64,000 nt of DNA from Deltaproteobacteria bacterium. Lineage in GTDB: Bacteria > Myxococcota_A > Polyangia > Polyangiales > Houyiibacteriaceae. A model generated the notes under the pieces. The model ran no database searches, was not told the DNA's origin, and saw only the letters and a list, made by a program, of their open reading frames with translations. Positions 1 through 7,971 of this stretch are shown piece by piece; the first letter of the stretch is position 1, and each line of letters opens with the position of its first letter. The stretch lies in the NCBI GenBank assembly GCA_017644045.1, contig JAEPMI010000004.1, positions 206,014 through 270,013 of the forward strand, in the 5' to 3' direction. The translations under genes were made by a program, and so were the position numbers.

Positions 1-270
1 CGCGAGAAAGGCCGGCGACTCGTCGCCGTGGAGCTGGACCCACGAGATGCCGGTCGCCTCGCGCACCTCCGCCACTCGCTCGGGGGTCGGGTCGACGAAG
101 ACCGCGACGACCTCGCCCGACCATTGCTCGAGGATCGAACGGGCAGTGGCGACGTCCACGCATCGTGGGGTGCCAGGCCAGAAGTTCAGTCCGATCACGT
201 CTACACCGAGGGCGGCGCAACGCTCGGCGTCCTCCGGGCGGGTGAGCCCACAGACCTTGATCTCCGTCAT
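1..270 (-). CDS. trpF: Phosphoribosylanthranilate isomerase (partial, N-terminal 90 residues)
   Basis: TrpF converts N-(5-phosphoribosyl)anthranilate to the carboxyphenylamino-deoxyribulose phosphate in tryptophan synthesis. Reading the minus strand from an ATG at 270 gives MTEIKVCGLTRPEDAE, the family's N-terminal signature with the general-base Cys in KVCGLTR. FVDPTPERV and WVQLHGDES follow, matching the family's FVxP and QLHGDE strands. The frame stays open to base 1, so the C-terminal half, including the catalytic Asp region, lies outside the window. The gene diverges from korA. A TAGGCT box ends 9 bases before the ATG and no Shine-Dalgarno is visible. Identification is secure despite truncation. 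Confidence 0.93.
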   Translation of the reverse strand, partial: MTEIKVCGLTRPEDAERCAALGVDVIGLNFWPGTPRCVDVATARSILEQWSGEVVAVFVDPTPERVAEVREATGISWVQLHGDESPAFLA

Positions 271-279
271 GGCCGCCGG

Positions 280-285
280 AGCCTA
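280..285 (-). promoter_or_regulatory. -10-like box TAGGCT before trpF
   Basis: On the minus strand TAGGCT lies 9 bases before the trpF ATG, so transcription would start at about the start codon. No clear -35 hexamer is seen. It is one of a set of TANNNT boxes in this window placed 5-12 bases before starts. Confidence 0.4.
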
Positions 286-440
286 GCAAGGCACGAGCAG
301 CGGGTGCTCGGCGTTATACCCGACCAACCCGATGGGACAATGCGCATTTTTTGCTGGCGCGCCGGCTTCGATGGGTCAATGGTGGGCGAAACCTCATCGT
401 GCGCGAGGCCTTTCCGGTGGAACGTGAGGCTCGCCCCTCG

Positions 441-446
441 TATAGG
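441..446 (+). promoter_or_regulatory. -10-like box TATAGG before korA
   Basis: TATAGG lies 8 bases before the korA ATG in a C-rich stretch with no Shine-Dalgarno. It matches TATAAT at four of six positions. No convincing -35 is present. Confidence 0.35.
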
Positions 447-454
447 ACCCCCCC

Positions 455-2359
455 ATGAGCGACGTCGAAAAAGCCAACGGAACTGCGAGCGAGCTCCCCC
501 GGGAGCTGCTGGACTCGGTGGTCATCCGCTTCGCCGGTGACTCCGGTGACGGCATGCAGCTGACCGGCATGCAGTTCACCACCGCGACCGCCCTAATGGG
601 CAACGACCTCGCGACCTTCCCGGACTTCCCCGCCGAGATCCGAGCGCCTGCCGGTACGACCTACGGCGTGAGCGGCTTCCAGATCCACTTCGCCGACCAC
701 GACATCCTCACGCCAGGGGATGCGCCCGACGTACTGGTCGCGATGAACCCAGCGGCGCTCAAGGTGAACCTGCCCGAGCTCAAGCGCGGCGGGCTGCTGG
801 TGGTCAACACCGGCGCGTTCACCAAGGGCAATCTCAAGAAGGCCGGCTACGACACCAACCCGCTCGAAGACGGCTCGACCGATCCCTACCGGTTGCTCGA
901 CCTCGACATCTCGAAGCTCTCGCTCAACGCCGTCGCGGAGCTCGGCCTCGGCGCCAAGGACGCGGGCCGCACCAAGAACATGTGGACCCTGGGTCTGATG
1001 TTCTGGCTCTTCGGCCGCGACCGTCAGTCGACCGTCGACTGGCTCGAGAAGAAGTTCGCCAAGAAGCCAGACATCGCGCAGGCGAACATCCTCGCGCTCA
1101 ACGCGGGCCACATCTACGGCGAGAGCGCCGAGATGCCGAGCGGCATCGGCGTGTACCAGGTGCCGAAGGCGGAGCTCGAGCCCGGCGAGTACCGGAACAT
1201 CGACGGCAACCAGGCGCTCGCCTGGGGCCTGGCGACGGGCGGTAAGCTCGCGTCGCTCCCGGTCTTCTACGGCAGCTACCCGATCACGCCGGCGTCCTCG
1301 CTCCTGCACAATCTCGCGAAGCTCAAGCACCTCGGGGTCACCACCTTCCAGGCGGAGGACGAGATCGCGGCGGTCTGCGCAGCGATCGGCGCGAGCTTCG
1401 GTGGCGCGGTCGGCGTGACCGGCACCTCCGGTCCCGGCGTCGCGCTCAAGGGCGAAGCCATCGGCCTGGCCATCGCGACCGAGCTCCCGCTCATCGTCTG
1501 CGACGTGCAGCGCGGCGGCCCCTCGACCGGTCTCCCGACCAAGACGGAGCAGTCCGATCTCTTCCAGGCCGTCTGGGGGCGCAACGGCGACGCGCCGCTC
1601 ATCGTGCTCGCCGCCGCGACGCCCGGTGACTGCTTCCACATGGCCATCGAAGCGGTGCGCCTCTCGACGAAGTACATGACGCCGGTCGTGCTCCTGACCG
1701 ACGGCTACATCGCCAACGGCGCCGAGCCCTGGAAGCTCCCCGACCTGGACGCCATCGCGCCCTTCCCGGTCCACTTCCACACCGACACGGAGGGCTTCTT
1801 TCCCTTCCAGCGCGATCCGGAGACGCTCGCGCGCGTGTGGGCCAAGCCCGGCACGCCGGGGCTCCAGCACCGCATCGGCGGTCTCGAGAAGAACCAGCAC
1901 AGCGGCCACATCAGCTACGACCCGGACAACCACCACGCGATGGTGAAGCTCCGCGCGCAGAAGGTGGCCAACGTCGCGAAGGACGTGCCCGAGGCCACCC
2001 TCGAGCTCGGCGAAGCCGGTGGCGACGTGCTGGTGGTGGGCTGGGGCTCGACCTACGGCTCCATCCGCCAGGCCGTGCAGCACACGATGAAGAAGGGCGC
2101 GAAGGTCGCGCACCTCCACCTCCGCAACATCTGGCCGCTCCCGCGTGGCCTCGAAGATCTGATGAAGTCCTTCGACAAGGTCATCATCGCGGAGCTCAAC
2201 GATGGCCAGCTCCTGAAGCTTCTCCGCGCGGAGCTGCTCACGGACGCCATCGGCCACCAGAAGATCGCCGGCCAGCCCTTCCGGGTCTCGGAGCTGGTGG
2301 AGATGATCGAAACCCACCTGCCCGGCGGTAGCGACGCTCGCCCGAGCGCGGTCGCCTGA
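455..2359 (+). CDS. korA: 2-oxoacid:ferredoxin oxidoreductase, fused gamma-alpha subunit
   Basis: Large subunit of a 2-oxoglutarate (or other 2-oxoacid):ferredoxin oxidoreductase, which decarboxylates the oxoacid to an acyl-CoA and reduces ferredoxin in the cytoplasm. The N-terminal ~190 residues are a gamma domain (IRFAGDSGDGMQ near residue 24). The alpha domain follows from about residue 245 with GSYPITPASSLLH and the GTSGPGVALK loop, and a transketolase-C-like domain ends the protein. The 634-residue length and fused gamma-alpha order match the two-subunit KorAB type known from actinobacteria and other aerobes. korB starts 10 bases downstream. Substrate is inferred from the family; pyruvate or branched-chain oxoacids cannot be excluded. 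Confidence 0.9.
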   Translation: MSDVEKANGTASELPRELLDSVVIRFAGDSGDGMQLTGMQFTTATALMGNDLATFPDFPAEIRAPAGTTYGVSGFQIHFADHDILTPGDAPDVLVAMNPAALKVNLPELKRGGLLVVNTGAFTKGNLKKAGYDTNPLEDGSTDPYRLLDLDISKLSLNAVAELGLGAKDAGRTKNMWTLGLMFWLFGRDRQSTVDWLEKKFAKKPDIAQANILALNAGHIYGESAEMPSGIGVYQVPKAELEPGEYRNIDGNQALAWGLATGGKLASLPVFYGSYPITPASSLLHNLAKLKHLGVTTFQAEDEIAAVCAAIGASFGGAVGVTGTSGPGVALKGEAIGLAIATELPLIVCDVQRGGPSTGLPTKTEQSDLFQAVWGRNGDAPLIVLAAATPGDCFHMAIEAVRLSTKYMTPVVLLTDGYIANGAEPWKLPDLDAIAPFPVHFHTDTEGFFPFQRDPETLARVWAKPGTPGLQHRIGGLEKNQHSGHISYDPDNHHAMVKLRAQKVANVAKDVPEATLELGEAGGDVLVVGWGSTYGSIRQAVQHTMKKGAKVAHLHLRNIWPLPRGLEDLMKSFDKVIIAELNDGQLLKLLRAELLTDAIGHQKIAGQPFRVSELVEMIETHLPGGSDARPSAVA

Positions 2360-2369
2360 GGACGGACTG

Positions 2370-3374
2370 ATGACTGAGAACGCACCCCTCACCAAGAAGG
2401 ACTTCAGCTCGGACCAGGAGGTCCGCTGGTGTCCCGGTTGTGGCGACTACGCGATCCTGGCCGCCGTGCAGCGCACGCTGCCGAAGGTCGGCGCGACGCT
2501 GGAGAACACGGTCTTCATCTCCGGCATCGGCTGCTCGTCGCGCTTCCCGTACTACATGAACACGTACGGCTTCCACACCATCCACGGTCGCGCGCCGGCG
2601 TTCGCCACTGGACTCAAGGTGGTCCGCCCCGACCTCGACGTGTGGGTCATCAGCGGCGACGGCGACTCGCTGAGCATCGGGGGCAACCACATGCTCCACG
2701 TGCTGCGGAGGAACGTGAACCTGCAGTACCTGCTCTTCAACAACCAGATCTACGGTCTGACGAAGGGCCAGTACTCGCCGACCTCCGACGTCGGTCAGAT
2801 CTCGCCGAGCTCGCCCTACGGGTCGATCGACCAGCCGGTCACGCCGGTGCGCATCGCGCTCGGCGCCGGCGCCCGCTTCGTGGCGCGCGGCTACGACGTC
2901 TCGAAGCAGCTCCCCGACGTGCTCGAGGCCGCCCACCGGTTCCAGGGCGCGTCCTTCGTCGAGATCCTGCAGAACTGCCCCGTCTTCAACGACGGTGTCT
3001 TCGACCTGATCACCGATCGGAAGAAGGGCCCGCAGCACCAGCTCTGGCTGGAGCACGGTCAGCCGATGACGTTCGGCAAAAACGGCGAGATGGGCGTGCG
3101 GCTGAACCCGCAGACGCTCTCCGCCGAGATCGTCACGCTCGGCGAGAACGGCATCACTGAAGCCGACCTCCTCGTGCACGACGAGACCAACCGGAACATC
3201 GCCTGGCTCATCGCCGACCTCCCCGACGTGAAGGCGCTCGGCGTGCTCTACCGCGAAGACGGACCGGTCTACGACGAGTCGGTCCGCCAGCAGGTGCAGA
3301 TGGCCGAAGAGCGCGCGAAGGGCGCGGACCTGAAGTCGCTGCTGCGCGAAGGTCACACCTGGACGGTCAGCTGA
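2370..3374 (+). CDS. korB: 2-oxoacid:ferredoxin oxidoreductase, beta (TPP-binding) subunit
   Basis: Beta subunit that binds thiamine diphosphate and a 4Fe-4S cluster for the KorAB enzyme. WCPGCGDYAIL holds Cys21 and Cys24, and GIGCSSR holds Cys55, giving three of the four cluster ligands. The TPP/Mg motif begins GDGDSLSIGGNH at residue 96 and continues through NNQIYGLTKGQ. The length (334) fits the family. There is no dedicated ferredoxin-like delta subunit nearby, so electrons must pass to a ferredoxin encoded elsewhere. A hairpin immediately follows the stop. Confidence 0.92.
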   Translation: MTENAPLTKKDFSSDQEVRWCPGCGDYAILAAVQRTLPKVGATLENTVFISGIGCSSRFPYYMNTYGFHTIHGRAPAFATGLKVVRPDLDVWVISGDGDSLSIGGNHMLHVLRRNVNLQYLLFNNQIYGLTKGQYSPTSDVGQISPSSPYGSIDQPVTPVRIALGAGARFVARGYDVSKQLPDVLEAAHRFQGASFVEILQNCPVFNDGVFDLITDRKKGPQHQLWLEHGQPMTFGKNGEMGVRLNPQTLSAEIVTLGENGITEADLLVHDETNRNIAWLIADLPDVKALGVLYREDGPVYDESVRQQVQMAEERAKGADLKSLLREGHTWTVS

Positions 3375-3391
3375 ACGCCGCGTAGCGGCGT
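3375..3391 (+). terminator. Hairpin after korB
   Basis: A perfect 7-bp stem (ACGCCGC / GCGGCGT) with a GTA loop starts right after the korB stop. There is no T tract, so a Rho-independent role is uncertain. The core CGCGTAGCG recurs in the hairpin at 28026-28042. Confidence 0.5.
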
Positions 3392-3395
3392 CAGC

Positions 3396-3554
3396 TCCCT
3401 CACCCTGACCCTCGCCCTCTCCCTCACCCTGTGTGGGAAGAGGTCCGTCTTCGGGCCGAAGGCCACGCCCTCTCCCTCACCATGTGTGAGCGCGCAGGGT
3501 TCCGTTTTCGGACCCAGCCGTAGCTCGCTCCCCGAAGAAGGGGGAGGGTCAGGG
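3396..3554. repeat. Intergenic repeat: degenerate direct copies inside an inverted repeat
   Basis: This fills most of the 202-base gap between korB and the CheY gene. CCCTGACCCTC at 3403-3413 is inverted exactly as GAGGGTCAGGG at 3544-3554. Between them, a 22-mer starting GCCCTCTCCCTCACC at 3414 recurs with one change at 3467, so two ~53-base degenerate units lie in tandem. No coding sense is seen. It looks like a dispersed GC-rich intergenic element. Confidence 0.6.
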
Positions 3555-3576
3555 CGACTCGAGTGCGCCTTCGGCG

Positions 3577-3954
3577 CTACTCGAGTGACAGCAGCTCTTT
3601 CACCTTCGCGATCACCTGCGGCGCCTGGATCGGCTTCGTGATGTAGGCGGTCGCGCCGAGGGCCATCGCTCGCTGGCGGTCTTCCTGCGAGCCCTCGGTG
3701 GTGATGATGATGATCGGGACGTCCTTGTGGGTCTCGTCGCCGCGGATCCGCTTCACCAGCTTCAGCCCATCCATGATGGGCATGTTGATGTCGGTGATCA
3801 CCAGGTCGAACTTGCCACCGGCGAGCTTGCGGAGCCCATCGACTCCGTCTTCCGCCTCGGTGACCTTCAGCTTCTTGATTCGAGCCAGGGCGAAGACCAA
3901 CAGCTGCCGCATCATGGGCGAGTCTTCGACCACGAGACATGAATGCTCGCTCAT
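3577..3954 (-). CDS. CheY-like single-domain response regulator
   Basis: Stand-alone receiver domain of 125 residues. The acidic pair is E10/D11 (LVVEDSPMMR), the phospho-acceptor is Asp55 (VITDINMP), the switch Thr lies in IITTEGS near 85-86, and the conserved Lys is at 107 (ITKPIQ). All catalytic positions are intact and there is no output domain, so it should act by protein contact as CheY or Spo0F do. Its ATG overlaps the stop of the upstream GAF gene by 4 bases (ATGA), which points to translational coupling. No kinase is adjacent. Confidence 0.9.
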   Translation of the reverse strand: MSEHSCLVVEDSPMMRQLLVFALARIKKLKVTEAEDGVDGLRKLAGGKFDLVITDINMPIMDGLKLVKRIRGDETHKDVPIIIITTEGSQEDRQRAMALGATAYITKPIQAPQVIAKVKELLSLE

Positions 3955-4799
3955 GATCCGAGTTTCTCCGACAGGCCCGCGAGTGCATCCTTGGGGCCCT
4001 TGTCCGTGTCGTAGAGGTTGGCGGCGATCATCGCCACCGCAGCCTGATGGCCGATGAGTTGGAAGAGCTCATGGTCGACGTTCGCCCATTCGTTCTTCTG
4101 ACTGAGCACCCGGACCACACTGATGGCTCCGACCGCTCGGCCCTCGGCCGTGAGTGGAATGACGGCGACGGGGTCGTCGATGCTCCCGCCGTGCAGGTCT
4201 CGCTCGCGAATGATCGGGAGCGAGGTCAGGATGGCTTCGCCGACCGGACCGACGCCTTCGTCGATCGAGCTCGGTGCCTCTTCGAGCCCTTCGTGGGCGA
4301 GCGGCACGATCGTCTTCGACGAGTCGACCAGGTAGAGCACGAACGCTTCGGCCCCGACCAGCTGGCCGAGCATGTCGCAGACGTGGCGAACCACCCGCCG
4401 AGGTGAGAGCGACGCGTGCAGCTGGAACCCGGCGACATAGAGGTTCGCCAGGTCGTTGATCTCCTGCTCGATCTTCGCCTGCCGCCCAGCGTGCTCCGCT
4501 TCCGTGTCTTCGAGCTTCTGCGAGCGCTGCACCAGCCGGTCGCGCTCCTTGCGGAGCTCTTCGACGGTGACGAGTAGCTCGCGGATGGCGTCGTCGCTGG
4601 CGACCTGCGCGCGCAAGCTCGTGTTGTCGTCGCGCAGTTGGTCGAGCTCCTCCCGGAGCTCTCCGTTCTCGCGAAGGAGCTGCTCCGTGTACTCGACGCC
4701 CTTCTTCAGGAACGAGCGCACGAAGGCATCCCGTTCCTTGATGAGATCGAGCGGCACGTCACTGGCCCGCCGGTCTCTTGTGTCGTCGTCGCTGCCCAC
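3951..4799 (-). CDS. Coiled-coil plus GAF domain signalling protein
   Basis: The protein has 282 residues and starts at GTG. About residues 20-120 are a strongly charged coiled coil (LLRENGELREELDQL and similar). Residues ~125-265 read as a GAF sensor domain (LYVAGFQLHASLSPRRVV, then GVGPVGEAILTS, then AVIPLTAEGRAVGAISVV). There is no kinase, cyclase or DNA-binding output, so it probably senses a ligand and passes the signal through the coiled coil, perhaps to the overlapping CheY-like protein. A TAGCGT box lies 12 bases before the start. The ligand is unknown. Confidence 0.8.
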   Translation of the reverse strand: MGSDDDTRDRRASDVPLDLIKERDAFVRSFLKKGVEYTEQLLRENGELREELDQLRDDNTSLRAQVASDDAIRELLVTVEELRKERDRLVQRSQKLEDTEAEHAGRQAKIEQEINDLANLYVAGFQLHASLSPRRVVRHVCDMLGQLVGAEAFVLYLVDSSKTIVPLAHEGLEEAPSSIDEGVGPVGEAILTSLPIIRERDLHGGSIDDPVAVIPLTAEGRAVGAISVVRVLSQKNEWANVDHELFQLIGHQAAVAMIAANLYDTDKGPKDALAGLSEKLGS

Positions 4800-4811
4800 G
4801 GAAGAAGGCGA

Positions 4812-4817
4812 ACGCTA
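4812..4817 (-). promoter_or_regulatory. -10-like box TAGCGT before the GAF gene
   Basis: TAGCGT lies 12 bases before the GTG start on the minus strand. No -35 is clear. It is part of the TANNNT set. Confidence 0.35.
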
Positions 4818-4875
4818 CCAGATGGCTCGGCCGAATGGGAAGGAGGAGATGTGCCCTCGGTGGGGGCCTTCGGGC

Positions 4876-5766
4876 TCAATCGTCGCCCGATTTCCGACGA
4901 GCCACGGGCTTCAGGCCCACCTTGCCGTCCTTCACGACCACCTCGAAGTCGATCCGCTTGCCCGCGTGCTTTTTTTGGAGCTTCGGCTCCATCTTTCGGA
5001 TCTGGGAGGCGAGCTTCTCGTAGCTCACCCCGTCCGGTCGCTTGCCGACGCTCTTCCGAGCCTCGACGTAGCGGTCGAAGATGCGCCGGACGTCGTCGTC
5101 CCGAAGCCCTTCGGACCGGGCGGGTCGGGGTGGCGGCGGGGGTGCGGGCCGACCGGGAGGAGCCGGCGGCCGTGGCGGCGCCGGGCGCCCCGGTGGGGGC
5201 GGCGGCTTCGCCATCGTCCGCGCCGGTGGCTGTGGGCGCGGCGGCGGTCGCTTCGACTCCGCCGGGTGCTCGTCCAGGTCCATGTTCGGCAGGCTCAACG
5301 CCTTGGGTTGGCTGGGCGGCGGCTTGGACGACGGACCGACGCTGCCGAGGGCGGCGAGCGCGGCGTTGATCTCGGCGTCCATGTCCATGCTGTCGAAGTC
5401 CATGTCGACCTCGACCGACTTCGGCCCCTCGTCGACCGCCTCGACCTGTCGCTCCGCCGCCGCGCGGCGACGCTTGGCCCGGCGAATGTCCCGCGCGTAG
5501 GTGCCCTCTTCGATGCGCCGGGTGATCCGGTCCCAGTACTGGGTGAAGGTGATCCAGCGCTGGAAGATCGTCTGGTACTTGAAGCGCAACGCAGTGTTGT
5601 TCGGCGCCTCGCGCCGCATGCGCCGTACCTGTCGGTCGAGCCGCTCGCGCATCCGAACCGGGGGCACGCGCTCGATGCCCTGGAACCACTGCTCGTAGAT
5701 CGCGCGCAGCTTCGTGATCTCGTTCTCGAGATCCGCCAGACGCGCATCGAACTCGCTGGGCTTCAT
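4876..5766 (-). CDS. Conserved myxobacterial Pro-rich protein (MXAN_5187-like C-terminus)
   Basis: The ATG at 5766 is preferred to the TTG one codon upstream. Residues ~1-110 are charged and helical (FDARLADLENEITKLR). Residues ~165-220 are a Pro/Arg-rich linker with runs such as KPPPPPGRPAPP. The C-terminal ~75 residues form a compact domain (VRRIFDRYVEARKSVG, YEKLASQIRKMEP, IDFEVVVKDGKVGLKP). From memory this resembles the domain annotated in myxobacteria as MXAN_5187 C-terminal; I could not verify that. No signal peptide or membrane segment is present. Function unknown. Confidence 0.75.
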   Translation of the reverse strand: MKPSEFDARLADLENEITKLRAIYEQWFQGIERVPPVRMRERLDRQVRRMRREAPNNTALRFKYQTIFQRWITFTQYWDRITRRIEEGTYARDIRRAKRRRAAAERQVEAVDEGPKSVEVDMDFDSMDMDAEINAALAALGSVGPSSKPPPSQPKALSLPNMDLDEHPAESKRPPPRPQPPARTMAKPPPPPGRPAPPRPPAPPGRPAPPPPPRPARSEGLRDDDVRRIFDRYVEARKSVGKRPDGVSYEKLASQIRKMEPKLQKKHAGKRIDFEVVVKDGKVGLKPVARRKSGDD

Positions 5767-5790
5767 CAACGTCGGCTCATGCTTCGCAGC

Positions 5791-6420
5791 TCACAGAGGC
5801 GAGATCTTCAGATTGTCGAAAGTCAGCTCGCTCTGCCAGTTGTTGAAGGCGAAGTGATCGTGCCCTCTCCCCTCGAGGGGCTCGGGATCCTCCATCTCCG
5901 CCAAGAGCTCGCCATCGACCTCGGCGCGAATGGTGTCGCCCTCGCGCTCGATCACGATGTGATAGGTGCGGCCCTGCTCGACCGGGTTGCGGGGCCCCTC
6001 CGCGCGGTCGGAGCCGTGCTCGTCCATGCGTGCGATGAGGTTGGTCGAGTTCCCCCAGCCGCCGAAGATCACCACGTAGCTGGTGGCGGTGTAGCTCTCG
6101 GTCGTGGCCCGACTCGAGCCGTCACCGAAGACCTCCACCTTGATGTCGCCTTCCGGCGAGTCGCTCTTCACGTCGAACTCGATGTGGACGTCCCGCGGTA
6201 GGGTCCGTCGCAGCCAGAGCGGTCGGTTGCGCGCCCCACGGACATGGAGCGCACCGTCGCGCACCTGCCAGGGGCCGCCGGTGTTGTTCCAGTCGTCGCC
6301 CAGCTGGCTCCGCTCGAAGTCATCGGAGTAGCCCTCGGACCCGATGCCCGGATCCCCCTGCGGGGTGCAGGCGGCGAGGACGAAGAGGAGGCTCCAGCAG
6401 GCGAAGAATCGGACGGCCAT
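5791..6420 (-). CDS. Lipoprotein with a concanavalin-like (DUF1080-type) fold
   Basis: The signal peptide MAVRFFACWSLLFVLAAC ends in a lipobox with Cys18, so the protein is probably anchored in the outer membrane. The mature part (DDFERSQLGDDWNNTGG, then GGPWQVRDGALHV, then IEFDVKSDS and a closing LTFDNLKISPL) follows the jelly-roll layout of 3-keto-disaccharide-hydrolase/LamG-like domains. No catalytic residues can be assigned. A GTG at 6447 is in frame but lies upstream of a TATCGT box at 6432-6437, so ATG 6420 is favoured. It diverges from the porin-like gene at 6527. Confidence 0.75.
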   Translation of the reverse strand: MAVRFFACWSLLFVLAACTPQGDPGIGSEGYSDDFERSQLGDDWNNTGGPWQVRDGALHVRGARNRPLWLRRTLPRDVHIEFDVKSDSPEGDIKVEVFGDGSSRATTESYTATSYVVIFGGWGNSTNLIARMDEHGSDRAEGPRNPVEQGRTYHIVIEREGDTIRAEVDGELLAEMEDPEPLEGRGHDHFAFNNWQSELTFDNLKISPL

Positions 6421-6431
6421 GGCGAGCGGGC

Positions 6432-6437
6432 ACGATA
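6432..6437 (-). promoter_or_regulatory. -10-like box TATCGT before the lipoprotein gene
   Basis: TATCGT lies 11 bases before the ATG at 6420 on the minus strand. Its position argues against the upstream in-frame GTG as the start. Confidence 0.35.
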
Positions 6438-6489
6438 GCAGACCCACGCCTTACGCCAGCGCCCGGAACGACTCGCCCGCAGAAGGGGG

Positions 6490-6517
6490 TTTTCTCCGGC
6501 TCCGCGCGCGGTACCCT
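6490..6517 (+). promoter_or_regulatory. Candidate promoter TTTTCT-16-TACCCT
   Basis: The -10-like TACCCT (6512-6517) ends 9 bases before the ATG at 6527. TTTTCT (6490-6495) sits 16 bases upstream as a weak -35. A transcript would have little or no leader. Confidence 0.4.
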
Positions 6518-6526
6518 GCGCCCGCG

Positions 6527-7828
6527 ATGCGCTACGCCGTCTTGGTCGCTCTCCTCTTCTGCGCCACCCCCGCGTCCGCTCAGCGCTCCGTCGACGTCCA
6601 GCGCTTCCGGCCGACCCTCGACTACGACGGCTTCCTCGGAATGCAGGGCACCAGCGTGCCCGGTCCCTGGCGCTGGAACGTCGGGCTCTGGAGCCACTAC
6701 GCGAAGGGCCCGCTCACCGCCGGCGGCGACGACGTCATCAGCCACCGCCTCGCGGCGAACCTCCTCGCGCAGGTCGGCATCGGCGGTCGCTTCGCCCTCG
6801 CGCTCGACGTGCCGCTGGTCCTCTACCAGGTGGCCGACGAGACCCCGCTCCGAGACGGTCTCGGCCCCATCGCCGCCCAGGCGATGGGGGACCCGCGCGT
6901 CGTCGCTCGCCTCCGAGTCTTCGGCGAGACCTTCGACGTCCCACGTGAACGCACCGAAGGGCCCGGCATCGCGCTGATGGCGGCGGTGAACATTCCCGCG
7001 GGAACGGAGGACGCGTTCAGCGGTGAAGGCGCCGCGACACTCGAAGCGCGCGCCATCGGCGACTTCCACATCTTCGGCGCCGGCGCCGGTCTCTCCCTCG
7101 GTTGGCGTCATCGCTTCGAGAAGCGACCGCTCGGCACCGACGGCGCCGGCAACCCGATCGAGTTCCGCGACGAGCTCCTCTTCGGCGTCGGCGTGAAGGT
7201 GCCCATCCCCGTCGTGCCGGACCTCCTCGTCTTCGCGGAGGTCCGCGGCGCGCTCGACGCGCGTGACCCGTTCGGCGGTGGCCCGCGGAGCGCGATCGGC
7301 GGCGACCTCGGCGTCGGCATCCGCCGTCACGGACTCAGCATCCGCACTGGCGTCGGCACCGACTTCACCGCCGGCGTCGGCACCGCGACCGTACGCGCGT
7401 TCATCGGCTTCGACTGGGCGCCGCGAATGGCCGACATCGACCAGGACGGAATTCCGGACGACGTCGATCAGTGCAAGCACCTGCCAGAGGACTTCGACGG
7501 CTTCGAGGACGACGACGGCTGCCTCGATCCGGACAACGACATGGACTTCATCCCGGACGTCGACGATCGCTGCCCCGACGAGGAGGCGCTCGACGGCTAC
7601 GACCAGGACGAAGACGGCTGCACCGATCCGGGCGCGCCGAGCGCCGCCGAGCTGGCAACGCCGCCGCCCGCGCCGGAGCCCGAGCCGGAGATCGGCGAAG
7701 CGGCCACGGTGGACGATCCGCCCGAGGGCCCGGCCGAGCCCAATTCTCCGTCGTCGGAGGAAGAGACCTCCACCGCAGCCGAAGCAGCCGCGGGGCAGAC
7801 CGAGGCCACGCCGAGCGAAGGCCAATGA
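6527..7828 (+). CDS. Outer-membrane beta-barrel-like protein with acidic TSP3/Ca-binding repeats
   Basis: MRYAVLVALLFCATPASAQ is a clean Sec signal peptide. Residues ~25-300 alternate short Gly/aromatic strands typical of an outer-membrane barrel (the family places a transporter-like barrel before OmpA). From ~305 come thrombospondin-type-3-like acidic repeats (DIDQDGIPDDVDQC, DFDGFEDDDGC, DNDMDFIPDVDDRC, DGYDQDEDGC). Myxobacterial relatives usually continue into a peptidoglycan-binding OmpA domain. Here it is absent and replaced by a Pro/Glu/Ala-rich tail to residue 433. Role inferred: Ca-stabilised envelope protein. Confidence 0.78.
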   Translation: MRYAVLVALLFCATPASAQRSVDVQRFRPTLDYDGFLGMQGTSVPGPWRWNVGLWSHYAKGPLTAGGDDVISHRLAANLLAQVGIGGRFALALDVPLVLYQVADETPLRDGLGPIAAQAMGDPRVVARLRVFGETFDVPRERTEGPGIALMAAVNIPAGTEDAFSGEGAATLEARAIGDFHIFGAGAGLSLGWRHRFEKRPLGTDGAGNPIEFRDELLFGVGVKVPIPVVPDLLVFAEVRGALDARDPFGGGPRSAIGGDLGVGIRRHGLSIRTGVGTDFTAGVGTATVRAFIGFDWAPRMADIDQDGIPDDVDQCKHLPEDFDGFEDDDGCLDPDNDMDFIPDVDDRCPDEEALDGYDQDEDGCTDPGAPSAAELATPPPAPEPEPEIGEAATVDDPPEGPAEPNSPSSEEETSTAAEAAAGQTEATPSEGQ

Positions 7829-7971
7829 ATACCGACGGTCGCGGAGCGTCCTCGGATCGGGCCGCGCTTCGAATCGCCCGTACCGGTGGTGGGGTGGGAT
7901 AGCGGCGGTTGACGCCCTACATCGGCGGCCCGCAGCTTTGACGCACCGAGGAGCATCGGGCGAGCCCTCGA

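Noticed and set aside
28-540. Long plus-strand open frame at the left edge
   Set aside because: It is the complement of trpF and then runs into the korA start region; the minus-strand reading gives a clear TrpF sequence.
593-2395. 600-codon minus-strand open frame opposite korA
   Set aside because: High GC leaves long antisense frames. The product is a His/Asp/Leu/Arg-rich shadow with no domain, while korA is unmistakable.
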